64,000 bases of DNA from Takakia lepidozioides (lineage: Eukaryota > Streptophyta > Takakiopsida > Takakiales > Takakiaceae), in contig CM060733.1 in NCBI GenBank assembly GCA_030704615.1, forward strand, positions 23,684,001 to 23,748,000, in the 5' to 3' direction. Below are positions 1 through 12,489 of the stretch, piece after piece. Position 1 is the stretch's first letter. Each line of letters opens with the position of its first letter. The notes beneath the pieces are model-generated. The model was not told the origin of the DNA. It saw only the letters and a list, made by a program, of their open reading frames with translations, and did no database searches. Both the position numbers and the translations under genes were made by a program.

Positions 1-540
1 GAGTGTGTTATAGGGGTCTGTTGTCAGGTTGCGGAGTTCATGGTTGGTGGTTTCAGGGTCCCTCAAGATTGTGAGGAATGTGTCTTTTTCGGGTCTGCAG
101 CAGGCTTGCGTTAACGTAAGCCTGGTTCATGACAGCCGTCAAAAGCCAAAAGCCAAAAGCCAAAAAATAAAAAACGCCTTCCCGAAGGGTAGCCATTGCT
201 TTTGTTGAGGTGACAGGGAAAACAACTTCTTGGGTATCAAGGCTCATGTTCCTGACCCGGGATCAGGCATCAAACAAGTGTTTCTGTCTTCTTCTCCATC
301 GATGGCTCAAATCAAGGTCTGTCTTCAATATCCGGAGATCGATGTCATGGCTCTTCTAAAAGGAGACAGGGCATTTGTTCTGGAAATGCCCACTGGAGAT
401 AAAGTTCAAGGGAAAGTGGAGAAAAGCTTTGAGCTAGACAGTAATGGTGACTACCTTACACTATACATCAAGGGAGAGACTTTGGAAGGACAGCTTGCCA
501 CACAAATCACAGCGACAATCATCTACGATGCATATCAGGC
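1..540 (+). other. Unrecognised coding-like fragment
   Basis: An open plus-strand frame runs from about 245 to 540. It encodes a soluble-looking segment with the strings EIDVMALLKGDRAFVLEMP and GQLATQITATIIYDAYQ, with no stop until a repeat begins at about 544. The composition (balanced acidic and basic residues, alternating hydrophobics) looks like real protein rather than noise. The frame then enters repeat sequence shared with 28.25 kb, so it was probably truncated by an insertion. I do not recognise the family. It could be an exon of a host gene or part of a transposon polyprotein. Confidence 0.3.
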
Positions 541-543
541 TTG

Positions 544-606
544 TCGTGCGCATACATATCACTACACAACTACATCGCTGTCCAAAACCACACAACACAT
601 GTGCAC
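544..606 (-). repeat. 63-bp conserved terminal module, copy 1
   Basis: This stretch is the reverse complement of 28,254-28,316 with a single mismatch that I can see. It includes the string TGTGTTGTGTGGTTTTGGAC on the minus strand. In both copies the module is flanked on one side by CTAGTGG-like repeats and on the other by unrelated sequence, so it probably marks an element end. Confidence 0.75.
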
Positions 607-690
607 ATCAAACACTAGTCTATCACTAGTGCACCACTAGGCTGCCACTAGCGACCACTAGTGCAGCCACTAGTCCACTACTGTGTTGGA
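606..690. repeat. CACTAG-type short degenerate repeats
   Basis: About ten degenerate CACTAG/CCACTAG units lie in roughly 85 bp next to the 63-bp module at 544-606. The same combination occurs inverted at 28,190-28,253, where CTAGTGG units precede the module. The arrangement looks like the terminal region of a transposable-element family. Confidence 0.6.
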
Positions 691-3600
691 ATCTCGTGGT
701 CACACCTCTGCCAGGGTTAAGTAGGGCGTTCGCCCTCTTTCTTGTTATCCTTCTTCTTTCCACCCTTTTTTTTCGGGCTCGGATTCACAACCGGTTCCTT
801 TGCTCTCAAAAGCCGGAGATCTTTCAACTGTAGCTACCTATCCGTAAGAGGTGCAAGAGCCTCGGCATTGTCATTCAAGTTCCGAAGGACGTTCTCCGCC
901 CAGGGTGTGGATTGTTTGGGGCAATCCAGGTACCAGCCACAGTCTTTCAAATGGGACCTGCTCCAGTCCTCCAGAATTCCCGATGTGTACATAGTTGTGT
1001 CCGGATTTGTCTTTGCCCAACTGTCAATGAAGAATGGGTAGGCACTTAGAAACCCCCTTGGAAAAAGCACTCCGTGGATATATCTGTGGTGACAACCAGA
1101 AAAGAAATCAACATATGTACAAGACATACATGATAGCAGGTAACAAACCTTCGTTGCAACTATCTAAATACAGGCTATACCCATTCTTGCGTCCCATGAA
1201 CAACCCGCGTACATTCACTTGTCAATGCCGGATAATATCGATGAGGATTGGGATTGATTGAAGTAGCGGCGACAGTCTTGTGCACCGTAGTGGGGTAGAT
1301 GGCATCATGGGCCATGCACATGACAACTTTTTGTTTTTGCTAATGCGGCGGGATGTGTAGTACATGACTAATTGTTTGCTCGGGGCTAAGCACCAAAGGG
1401 TACCATGCATGCTTGCATTGTGGCGATGATCTTGATGCACATAGCTCCCGCCATCTTCACAAGATGATGTATCCCAACTACCGCAAATTTCTTCCTATAA
1501 CCAGACCAGGTGGTAATGTCTTGTTTTTGCCTAAAGACAGAGATTGGGTGGAGGACTGTTGTGCCCAACTGGATCTTCATGCGAACCGGGATTTTGTCAT
1601 TGCCAAGACATCCTTGCAAGCCATTTTGTGACCTTTTTCAAAACGAATTAGAATTTGGTATCCATCGGGAAAGACCAATGAGGAGGTCAATTTCGGTACC
1701 TTTGGGAATCTGAGTGAAGTGAAGAAATTGCCCTGGCTTGTCATCTGGCCTACGCGAAGGGTAGAGCGACTGAGGAATGTGCGGGAAAGCTTTGGGACTT
1801 GTTATAACAATCTCCCAACATTCTTCTTGTGGGACACCAAGCTGGAGTAACTGGTCGATTGACCGAGTGTCTTCAATAATAGGGGTGTCTAGCGCAATCG
1901 CCAAGCTCTCCATGGTCTGAAAGCCCATCCATAAGTAGTACATCGTGGGTTCCAATGGTGTACGTTGGGGGAGATGTTCACTGCGGCCTCTTTTGTTTGG
2001 CGCACTGGCCTGAGTAGATTGAGTGCTATCAGTATCGCTGGTGGCTCTCTTGGCAAGTAGAGTTTGTGTGACATCTGAGAAATGATTATCGCCAAGCTTC
2101 AGCTCCTCCAAGGTGTGTCGAAATGCAGAGGAGCGTGAAGGAGTTGGACTTTGCTCCAAAGGAACGTCGAGTTGCATTGTATTAAGTAGAGCTGCGTCAA
2201 ATGGGTCGAGTGGCGATAGTGTAGCAGCAAGACCTGTAAGCTGTATCGTTCGGGCACAAGTAGAGGCTGGAAGAGAGGTGGTCATTGTACTGAGTGTAGT
2301 TTGAAGAGAGGCTGCACTGTACTTGTACTTAGATGTTCGTGTAGTGTAATGTACAGTCTTACCGTTGCGGCAGGGTGTGGCGTAACGGCTAATTGTATTA
2401 GGTGCAGTAAATAGGATGAGGTGACTGGGTTTGCAAACTGCTGGGCCCAGGTCAAGATGATCGTGAGGTTTGTGGTGGCGAGTGATATGGAGGCTAGAGG
2501 TTGTGCTGAATTTATTGACCTGCTGGGACGTGTGCGCAAGGGATATGAAGTTCAATGTTGGTGGTTGTGGGTACAGCTGATGGGGTGAGGTTGTATTCGT
2601 GATATTATTAGTGACTTGATTGAAGGTGTTAATGTCACAGTTAGTATCTATTCTTGGATAACTGCTGGCATAAGAGTGACTTGGTGGTGTCCATGTGTCC
2701 TCTGTGTTGGTTGTCTCAAAGAGGTAATGCATACAGGAGTTGGAGCAAATTCCTTTTAGCGGTAGGCAATGCCAGGATAAGTAGGAGTCGCTGGTAGCAA
2801 CCCGTCTGTAGGATGATTTCAATGCCCGCTCGTCCTGCCTTGACGGGGGATATCAGGAAACTCCAGGGAGATTTTGAATCTATGAGGTGGTTGAGTTCTA
2901 GTAGGTGCAGATTATAGGTAATTCTTTGAATGACTTTGAGCAAAGAGGCAGGGATCTTGGATCTGGGTCTGTGCACCTGTATATATATATATTTTCCCCT
3001 AATCAAATTTGTTGTAGAAGTTATTAACATGAAGGGGTAGCTCTGTGAGGTAATCAGGTTGCGTGGTATAGAGGAACAAGCTTTGATTTTGGTGATTACC
3101 GTAGAGTATATTTCACTGTGAGGTACGTATTCGTAGTTTGAATAATTGGGCTGGGCATTGTATCTGGTAATATTGTATAGTGGGCATGGTGTGTAGTAGG
3201 AAAGCAGTAGAAGGGGTAATGGATTCCCTGGTTATTTTGCAGTTTTGAGAGTGAATGGTTTGCTTTTAGGGTCCGAGCCATCACAAGTATAAGGACCAAC
3301 ATTGTGTTAATATGAAAGTCAATGTTAGAAGCTTAGAAGGTGAGTGGCCACACCTATGATGGGTTGGTATTATTAGGTTAGAGTAGATCCCATGTAGAGA
3401 AACAGTTCCACTCTTAGTATGTTATCCATGCACTTTATCTCCAAGAAATTTGTTGTGGGGATTATGCCTAGATGAGTTGTTTGTAGCTTGCAAAGTAACA
3501 TTGGCGGATTTGAGTTATGTTCACGTAGAGAGATAGTTCAAGTAGAGATGAGCCTGCAAAATTTTTCCATTAATTGATGGCAGTTGCCTTGGTGGCTTCG

Positions 3601-6600
3601 ATGTGTGAGGGGAGCGTGCAGCGGGGGAAGTTTCGAAAGGGTACTTTTAATTTGTCGAGTGGGTCTACTCAACGGATTGGCTAAGGTGTGGGTGTGTCTA
3701 AATAGAGGCTGCTGTTTGGGATGTAGAGAAAGTATGTTGTTCAGTACGTGTACTTGATTGCAAAAAGCAAGGATACAGAGCCTTTGATAGCATGGGGATT
3801 CAGTTCAATTGTGTGGTGTGCACAATGTGGGAGATTGGTGTTATCATATGGATGCAAAGGTATTTAAAAGGGTTGTCTGCTGACAATTGCGGTTTCTTGA
3901 CGTAGATGTAATCATGAGATGGTGTAGTACTAAAGTTATGAAGAGGGGAGGCTATTATTAGTTTGGAGCAACATTGATATTTGTAAGGGGGGCAGGGGAT
4001 TGTTGGTATGTAAGGCAGGGCGTGGGTTAACATCTCTAACAGGGGTAATTGTCTGGGAAGGGTCAGCAGGAGAATTTCGTGTTTGTGGATATGTGGTTTT
4101 TGATGAGTTGTATATTTAGGTTTTGCATAGCACTTAGTTCTGCTTGTAGCCTTTGTTGATGTATTGTTATTGCTTTGAAATTTGCTGTTACATGTTTGTA
4201 GTTGTTTGTTGCAGCCAGAATCGCAAGTGGATGTGGTTATTTGTTCATGGATGTGTTGTGTGGTCAATTTTGATGGAATGCAGGGTGACATGTATGATGG
4301 CATCTTAATCAATCTGAAAATGCATGTCTTCTCTTGTCCTTATGGGCTAAGTTGTAGCAGGGGTGCAAGTTAGGGGTATGTTGTGGTAGTTGTAAGTGTC
4401 ATGTAGATATACTTTTGCCCAGGCATGTATATTTGGGAAGCTCGTCTTTTTGGATGGAATTTATTTTGTTAGCTGTGGTATTTTCACAAGCAGGTTGGGG
4501 CTGGACAATATAGGCTGGAGTATAGGCGCAGTGCAATTGTGGGTCTTTCATGCTGTTTACAGGTATAACTCAGTGGGCATATAAGATGGTGGCAGGGGGT
4601 GACTCCATGTTGGGTAGTATTTAAATTTCTTGGGGTTATCTGCACACAGTAGTGTGGAGCATATTTCCAATTATGGTGCTTAGTATATGTACTAAGAGGG
4701 GATGTCAACAAGAGTTTGTGGTGGAGATGAGCGTGTTGGCAGAGGGGTTGACTTGGTACTGTATGTAGCATAGTAGTGGCAAGGGCAGAGGAGGTTAGCA
4801 GATCTAGCTGCAGTAGTGTAGTTGGGTAGCAGTAGAGTGGTGTCCACTCACGAATTTGGTATGGGGGAGTAGCTGATAAATTGGTACAGTGCCCGATAAC
4901 AGTGAATTTGTAATGGTAGGCCGGTGAAATGGAAGGCAACATGTGGGCCAGGAGGTGTTGTGTGAAAAGGGTGAGCAATGTAGCAGTGCTAGGGCATTCA
5001 GCCTGGCAGGATGGTGGGGACATGGATGCATCAAAGCCCAGAGCTGAACTGTAGTGGTGTTGGTGTAGTGTAACGTGCTTGGTCTCCAGATTACAGGGGC
5101 ACCCACTTATGAATATATATATAGTGGTGTGTGTGATACAGGTGTATGAGGTACTAAATGCAGCAGTTGGGACCATTTCGAATTGCTGGTAGGTACTTTG
5201 CAGGGACCTTATAAGTGGTGGGCTGTGGAGATGGTGATAGTAGAAAGAAGTGGTCATGCATTCATGGTGCCAGACAGAGTTACTAGAAGCAATAAGTTTG
5301 TAGTATTGGGTGCTACAGGGCATTTGTAAGTGGTAGTTAAAAGATTATACCGAGGAGAGAGAAATGGTCGGGTATTTGAAAGATTTTGGATTAGCAGATA
5401 GGTGGCAGATTGAGGAAATATGTGGATCTCGTGGCTGCACTTCTGAGAATGGGGTTGGATCGTGTATGGATAAGGGTACTGTGTCAGTAGAGTGTTGGTA
5501 TTCCATAGTACAATGTCAGGTGGATTGATCAGCTCAGTCTTTGTATATTCAGTTCGAGGCGCAAACAATGGTGTATATTGTCGTTTATAGTAGTAACATG
5601 GGTAGAGGGACTTGTAATTTATGCAACATTGGCAGAGCTGTGAAGTGAGTTTGTGTAGCATAGAGTAGCTAGAATTTGCGGGGGTTAAACCGCTTCGCCG
5701 TGCTTTGATAAAATACTTCTCATAGTAGTTTGATTTGATATGTGATGGTTGAGTGAGTGAGAGGTGATTTAGCGGGAGGCGAGGTAAAGTATAGCTATGC
5801 AGGTTTGGAGTATTTGTTTTAGTTGGGACAGAGTATGTAACTGTTGAATGCATAGCGGGTTGGGATGGGATGTCAAGTCGTATGCTGTGACGCCGTGTGT
5901 TGGGGCAATTAATAGGAGAAACATGAGGTGGAATATCAAAGACATATTTATAGGGTAGCGAAAGCTGCGATGTTTGAGATAGGCACCATACAAAGGATAG
6001 ACAAAGAGAAAGATAAATGCATACACAGTACTATATACAGATCTGACTATAGTTTTACACATGATAATTGAGCAGATTGTCCAGAGTTGGATGTGCTGGA
6101 AGTATGATTGACAGAGTTGTTGCTTGTAAGAGAGGAGTGTGAAGCATGATTCTTGAAAGCTTGTGTTAGTACACAGTACTTGCAAGGCGTGCCTAACATA
6201 AAATTTGTTAGTAGCAGTAGCAGTAAATTGAGTAGCAGTTTGACAATCTTGATTCAGAGCACGATTTGCGACCAAGATGTTATGATAGGTAAAAGTATGA
6301 GTCACATGCAGTAGATGAGTGGGGGGGGGGGCCACCACCTCAGGGGCGTGGGGATCACTATCCCATGTACGTAAGGGGGGACTGCTCCAGGGCAGCCGGA
6401 CATCCACCACACCGGCGGTGACATTCACGAGCCTCCTCAGGCTGGGCCCGCTTCCATGTACCGTCTGAAAATGTTTGCACAGCATCGTAGGTAGATCGCT
6501 CTGCAGGCTAACAGGGCGAGCTGCAAAATTTTGTACATTCAGTCTTGCTGCTATGGGGAGAGAGCGCCCACATACATAAGGCAACATAGAGCGATAGAGT

Positions 6601-7191
6601 AACAAAATCGCATAGCAAAAGAGAACAAGGAGTGTATGCTGCATCAAATTCCTTTGCCTCTGTCGACCATAGCGGGTCTTCATAGGATCTTTCTTGCAGG
6701 GGGCCCTTCGAGTGGATGTGCGGTTTTTCACTTAGCAGCAGACATCGTCCGAGTAGGAAGGGGGGGAGGGGGAAGCTGTTTGATAGTCCAGTAGGTCGAG
6801 AAGAAGCTGATTATGATTGTCGGCTGTTTGCTTGGAGTGCTTGTAGCGTGAGAGTCCAGTGGTCAATTTGAGTTGCGCGCGTGTCTTTAACCAGATAGAG
6901 TGACACTACATACGATGACAGTGTTTCCATGCCGTGTCGTCTCGAAGGAGTCGAACGCGCAGCAAGAGAGAGACTAAACCTGAAGAGTATAAGATAGTTG
7001 CATTTGTTGCCATAGCTGGGAGGTAGCGGTAGATAGGCCGAGCTGCTAAAAGGGAGTTCATGAGATGAAGCAAAGGGGCATGTTTCCAGAAAACCCTAGC
7101 TTTAAGCTGGTAGCTGTGATATTGGCGGAGGCAAATGCGGGAGGGAAGGCGGCACTCCGTCCTCTCCATCCCGTCCTTTCGGTCTTTCGTT

Positions 7192-7215
7192 AGAAGCAAC
7201 TAGTCAGTTGCTTCT
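7192..7215. repeat. Perfect 10-bp palindrome with 4-bp loop
   Basis: AGAAGCAACT is followed by AGTC and then its exact reverse complement AGTTGCTTCT. It sits at the junction between the strand-biased element and the LINE region, so it could be a terminal structure or a transcript hairpin. Confidence 0.6.
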
Positions 7216-7787
7216 TACCGGACCGTTATATTAGTAGAAGTATCTACAAACTGGAAAGTCAACTAGATATAGAAAGTCAGCTAGAACTAGAACTATCTAG
7301 AAAGCCCACGCAAGAAAGTCAATCCTTAATTTTTGGACCTTTTATTTCATTAAATAATACAAGTGGCCTTAATCCTCTTTTAACTCCTGGGCCACAATAA
7401 CTCATGGGGAGCTGCGAGACGACTCCCAACGGTCGTCTCGACCTTTCCGAAGCTTGTTTCTAACCCTGCTCAACCCCGTAGCCACTGCAGATCACTCTAG
7501 GCATCCCCACCCCATGCGCAGATCTCCTTTGATATACTTTTTAAGTTTTTCCTTAGTTTTTTCAAGATTAGTTCCTTCAGTTGTTCATCCTTTCAACCCT
7601 CGTCCTTTCATTGCTCGCATAGTTACACGCATCATCCCTAATCGGACAGCGCCGTCTCTAACTTAAGGAGATCACCTTCTCAAAGACCTTTCCCGCTTTT
7701 CTCCCATATTCTTCGCGTTAGTTCTTCGGAACCCACTTCATCAGTTTCTTCCAGTGTTGCAGTGTTCTTCCTTATTTGATTAGTGCA

Positions 7788-9179
7788 ATGGCTCCTGGGA
7801 ACAACCAATTTTGCAGCAGACAATCAATGGAGGCTCGTCGGGGGTTTCCAGAATGGACAGAGAAGACCCAACATCTCATCTGGGACAGGCTTCTACCTCG
7901 CACATCAAGAGCGTTCCAGGACTGCTACGACCAACGGGTCTGTAAGGAAACCCCCCCCCTTCCTTTCCACTTCAGTCCTCTCTCTCCCCCCCAACCCTTC
8001 CTTAAATTTCCCAGGCTGGATTCACCTCCAACAGTTCCAAACTGCTCAAACCCACCCATTTTGGAAACTCCACCTATACAATGGGTGGAAGAAAACATTC
8101 TCAATCAAGCCGACTTGGACAGGGACTATCCAATGATTAATATGAACATCCCAAATTTACAAAAAAGGGTTACAACCATGGAGGAGTCTGGTATCCTCAT
8201 TCACTTTCCAGGGACAAAAATGGATAGAGCTACTGTTAGAGACTGGGCCATTAAACATCTTGGCGGCCCTGGAGAACTGCGTCAACAGTTTTGCCATGAG
8301 AAGGGTCGAGGTTTCTTTTCAATCCTGTTTGAAACCCAAGAAGCAGCAAACCACGCCTTGCTTTTCAACCCCCACACAAAGGGATACACTGTCAACATAT
8401 TCCCTTGGTCATCCAAGATGTGAAACAAGAATGGTAAACTTTGGGGCCCACGCATTGTCTCTGTTCCTTACATCCCAGATCAATATCTGGTTAACTTGGC
8501 GGACATTGCGAATCATTTTGGATCATACCTTGGATGTTTGGCGGTATTTGATCCCCAAATGTGTACACAGAACTTAAGGTAGGACCCAGCTTGGAGATCA
8601 GTGACTATTGCATCACGCCTTCATGAGACTGGATGTGCCAAATTCGTGTTGATGATGCCAGATGAGGATGTTCTGCCGCAATTCGTGAAAATGCCAATAG
8701 ATGAAGAAGACAACTATTTCATGATTCAGCTCATAGAAGACACTACCTATGCAGCTTGCTTCAACTGTGGTCAGATTGGTCACTTTAAAATCGACTGCCC
8801 CATAGCCAAACGCAAGCGACATCAGCCCGTTGTCCCCTTCAACCTTCAGCAGCAACAACAAGGGGTACCCTCAACAGCGGAGGCGAATCAAAGGCAAAAA
8901 ATGAACAACCCCACCGTGGGCTCCATGCTTCCACCAAACGCTCATGCTGCCCAGGCCCTTCAAAGGGTTCCCAACGATCCTCTGCAACTCAGATCTTGTC
9001 CACAACATAATACTACCAAAGGAAATAGCAGCAAGGATCCAATGCAGGCAAAATTACTGGCTCATCATCATACGGGGGGTTCTATTTCCAAAGGGAAGGC
9101 AAAGCAGATTGAACATCAACAACTGGTGGCTACCGAAAAAAAGAAGACAAAAGTACAGGATGGACAACAGCTGAGATAA
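7788..9179 (+). pseudogene. LINE ORF1 (zinc-knuckle protein), broken
   Basis: ORF1 starts at ATG 7788 and reads to a stop at 8421. It resumes in another frame and reads from 8601 to 9179. The second part holds a CX2CX4HX4C zinc knuckle (C-FN-C-GQIG-H-FKID-C) followed by a basic and Gln-rich tail, the usual plant LINE ORF1 layout of an RNA-binding N-terminal region, then a knuckle. Further ORF1-like frames continue at 9312-9734 and 9786-10,121. At least two frame changes break it. The role would be RNA binding and chaperoning in the LINE ribonucleoprotein. Confidence 0.75.
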
Positions 9180-10532
9180 GTCAGACTGACACTTCCAACC
9201 AGCAACACTTTTCCAAAAATTACCACCAGCATCGCATGCAACTCCACCTTTGCCAATGCCAGCCTCCAAACCTGCTCATTCCCTCACCTGGATCTAAAGG
9301 GTTGCTCAACATTGGAGATGGTTGAAACACCAAAGGCTTCCTGTGTCACTCCTCTCATATTCCGGAAAAGTATTCCCCCAGCTATTCTAATCACATCAGA
9401 TGATTTCGAATGTGTGGAATCACTTTGGATTACTACTGCAGACATCAAACACTTCATGCAATCAAACCCTCCCAATAGCAACCCTCAGATTTTGTTCAAA
9501 TACAAAATTCAGGAGTTCTTCCACAAATCGCAGCCCCACTATTCGCTTTCACCATTTACAAAAATCTCGCGGGGAGCATATCTGGAGGAACACCCAGGGC
9601 TAAGTGTCAAACCCTCAACCCATATTCTTGCCCTTGTAGAGGATGCAGAAATCTACTCTGCACCACCGCCAACAGAGGCAATTTGGACTTACCAGGAATG
9701 GCTATCTGCTCCGGGAGGAAGCCACAGATTGTAGATCCGTAATCAGGACACATTAGTCAGTGGGTTCCAGCTGCTTCAAGCTCACTTGGATTCCGAGGTT
9801 GACCATGACAATTACAGAATGGAAATTCAAAGAACCAGGGAGCACATCAACAAGAACAAGCTATTCGGATCTCCAAACGTATCCTCGGACTCTCAGGAAT
9901 CAACAAACACCTCAACTCAGGAGGAAAGCAGCAACTTCAACCCTGCAGCCGAAAGTCTGCAAATATCGCCTCCAACAATACCGGTCTCCACTCAACTCAT
10001 CGCCCAGGCCAGCTCGCAAATCACCTCTCCACCTAGGGTTTTGACACCTACCCTCCCCTATTCAAGTGCCCATCTCACCCTCACCCTGTTTCATTTACCA
10101 GCTTCAATCAGGAAATACTAACAGATGCTGGATGTTATGTAGTAAAAGTAAACATCTCAGCCAAAATAAAGATAGGAGACACATCCTACCAGCATGCAAT
10201 TTGCCTGACAGCATTCCCTCTGGAAATCTGCCTTCGGATGGTTCTCTTCTCCAAAGATATCCAGAGCTCCAGCACCTGTTTTCAGCTGCTTTTTTCCCAG
10301 GCTGTCACTATATCCACTGTTTCAAAAGAGCAGTTTCAACCAATACCAGATAACCAATATCCATACAGAACTAGGGGTGTATTCATAACCATCCTCAACA
10401 AAACCCGAAAACCCCCGAACAACTTCATCTGGGTCAACTCAGTGCGACCAAAAGATCGTAGGGTAAAATTCGTTTATTATACCAAAGGGCTATCAAACCT
10501 GGTTTCCAGTCCAGGCCCTCCATTCCCTCTCA

Positions 10533-11490
10533 ATGACCTTTAACCTTCACTCCTGGAACATTAGGGGCCTTGGATCAGATCCTTCCTCTCTCAAAAGGCT
10601 GAGAATCAAAACTTGGATGGCTCCCTTCCTCTCTGGTGACTCTATAATATTTCTACAGGAACACAAGCTAGACCAGACCAAAATCGACAACCTTTCAGAC
10701 TATCTATGGCCTATAACAAACTCTCTTTGGAAACCAACCTCTTCAGGCACCAAAGGAGGGACGGCGATATTATTATCTCCTTCTTTACAACCCTTTCTCG
10801 CAGCAGAAGATATATGGATAACTGGCAGACTGCAGCTCTGCGCAATAACCCTACCCAACGCAGCTGGCTCGATTGGGTTAGTGAACATTTACGCTCCAAA
10901 CTCATCTGCAGAAAGGTCAGAATTCTGGAGACTTTTCAATGCAAGAATGAAAGATCAACTAAACATAGATAGCTGGATTGTAGCAGGTGATCTTAATATG
11001 GTTGAGGTCCAGGAGGATAGGCGAGGGGCTGGAACCTTCACCCCAAATTCAGAAGAGATGGACCAATGGTTCAACTGTGCTCAAACACATAGTCTCAAGG
11101 AGGCAACGCCTATTTTTGGTCAAGCTTCCAAATATCACCTTTACATGGTCCAACAATAGAACCCTCACCGACCTTAGCATGGCTCGTCTTGACAGAGCTT
11201 ACCTTTCCCTCAATTTTGTTCAATTCTCTAAAAGAGCCCCCGCAGGAACCCATTCCCTTGGGATTTGACCACGCTCCAATCACCCTTTCTATCTCAATCC
11301 CTCATTCATGCCAACGAGGTAGAGGCCTCTACAAGCTAAACAATCTCCTCCTCAAATTACCCTCCTTCAAACAGGGTCTTTTGCAGGCTTGGTCTCAGGC
11401 TGGCAACCCTGACCTAAATCCAACTGAGCTTTTCCTGGCCAAGCTAAAAGCGGTCAATACAGAAAGCCAAAAAATGAGCCGGGAATTGGC
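10533..11490 (+). pseudogene. LINE ORF2, endonuclease domain only
   Basis: The frame from ATG 10,533 shows exonuclease-endonuclease-phosphatase motifs in order: SWNIRGLG, QEHKLD (catalytic Glu), VNIYAPNS and GDLNMVE. After a frame change near 11,130 come TFTWSN, ARLDRAYLS and FDHAP (catalytic Asp and His). This is the target-nicking endonuclease of an L1-type element. The protein would normally continue into reverse transcriptase, but the sequence is replaced at 11,491 by an LTR element. Confidence 0.85.
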
Positions 11491-11743
11491 TGTCAAGTTA
11501 TTTTACCACTAGTGTGAAACTAGCTAGGAAATAGCTAGCTTTTACATATTGACATTTGGGATTGGCCCAAGCGTCAATCCAGGGGTCAAGACAGATTTAG
11601 GCCCTGGAGTGGTTATCTTCACGGCAAGCGCGGGAGGCTCATCTTTCTCGAGTTGAGCCTCACCGCGCCTAGCTATGGCGCCGTAGTGTGGATTCCCCAT
11701 GGCGTGGGGTGCACTTGGCTTGACTTGTATTTGAGTGATGAAG

Positions 11744-11752
11744 TTATATATG
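11744..11752 (+). promoter_or_regulatory. TATA-like box in LTR, copy A
   Basis: TTATATATG occurs about 250 bp into the LTR-like segment and is conserved in copy B at about 24,352. This is a plausible core promoter for the genomic RNA of the element. Confidence 0.4.
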
Positions 11753-12014
11753 CATGAGTTTATGCTTCAGATTTGTGAGCTCGTGCTTGTATTCTTCTTC
11801 TTTATCACTCGAGAAAGATGAGCTCGTATCTGTGAGTGCCAGATACGAGTTAGTTGTAGCACTTGTGGTTTTTGCTTGAGAATGAGAGAAACCAAGTTGT
11901 TATGCAAGAGCACCGTGGAGCTCTTGGTTGTTAGAAGCGGAGGCGATGTGGGTACGAGGTGGTAGACCTTGGCATTCGATCTTCAGCTTCAGAGATGAAA
12001 GCACCATGCTGCAG

Positions 12015-12162
12015 GTAATTCCAGAGCACCTTGATGGTTTCAAATTGTGTACATGCATGAGCAAGCACGATTGGGCAGATGACCAGTCAAGAGCAGGTTA
12101 TAGTGGCTTTGGTGGCAAAGCTGAGAACTGGACTTGGGAATGCGAGCTTTCATTGTGTGAAG
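12015..12162 (+). other. Candidate 148-bp intron in the leader of copy A
   Basis: The block starts GTAATT and ends TGAAG, that is GT to AG. It is precisely absent from copy B, where CTGCAG joins GATTG at 24,634/24,635. A GT-AG block present in one copy and cleanly absent in another suggests that copy B derives from a spliced RNA. Confidence 0.5.
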
Positions 12163-12489
12163 GATTGCAAGACCAAGCGAAAGGGCTGATTTGGCTTGGG
12201 GCAAATCAGTGCACTTTGTGGAATATGGTGAGATTGGGTTTCAATCTCGAGCTTCAGCATTGAGAGGGCTCTTGTCATGGCAAGAGCAGGGCTGGAACAG
12301 GAGCTAAGAGGTGCGGCAAGGCCATGGAATGTGCACCTAGGGTTTCAGAGCTTGGAAGAAGAGCTCTTGCACCACAAGAGAAGTGTCTTGTGGCTGGAAA
12401 TGTAAGCCTTAGGGTTTCAGGAGCTGGCAAAGGTTGTGGAGTGCTTAGTCTTGTCTTAGAGAGCATCAAGGAGCCAAGGAGCCAAGATA

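Larger units (their letters stand above)
544..7200 (-). mobile_element. Unclassified strand-biased repeat or element
   Basis: From about 2.1 to 6.7 kb the plus strand is very rich in G and T and poor in C, so the minus strand is A/C-rich. Successive minus-strand open frames (6731-5769, 5853-5254, 5323-4484, 4312-3800, 2822-1638) are rich in Thr, Tyr, His, Pro and Ser and match no domain I know. The frame ending at 1638 has more ordinary composition around 2300-1640 (for example PLDPFDAALLNTMQLDVP and QLLQLGVPQEECWEIVIT). It could be a gag-like or transposon protein. The minus-direction end carries CTAGTGG-type short repeats and a 63-bp module also found at 28.25 kb. Limits and class are inferred; no RT or transposase motif was seen. 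Confidence 0.35.
7450..11490 (+). mobile_element. LINE (non-LTR retrotransposon), truncated before RT
   Basis: The plus-strand element has a degenerate ORF1 (about 7788-10,540) ending in a gag-like zinc-knuckle region, then an ORF2 beginning at 10,533 with an apurinic-type endonuclease domain. The order matches plant L1-type LINEs. ORF2 ends abruptly at 11,490, exactly where the LTR of the methyltransferase-bearing element starts (TGTCAAGTTATT). The RT and RNase H of this copy are therefore missing, or displaced by that insertion. In-frame stops and frame changes show the copy is dead. Confidence 0.85.
11491..12213 (+). repeat. LTR/leader of copy A
   Basis: This segment matches 24,100-24,685 of copy B closely apart from one 148-bp block. 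It begins TGTCAAG, as LTRs usually begin with TG, and has a TATA-like TTATATATG at about 11,744. The 3' limit of the LTR cannot be set because no second LTR of either copy is in the window. Confidence 0.6.

Noticed and set aside
4484-5853. Minus-strand ORFs as genuine host genes
   Set aside because: Composition follows the strand skew, starts and ends overlap in different frames, and no domain or splice pattern supports a protein-coding gene.
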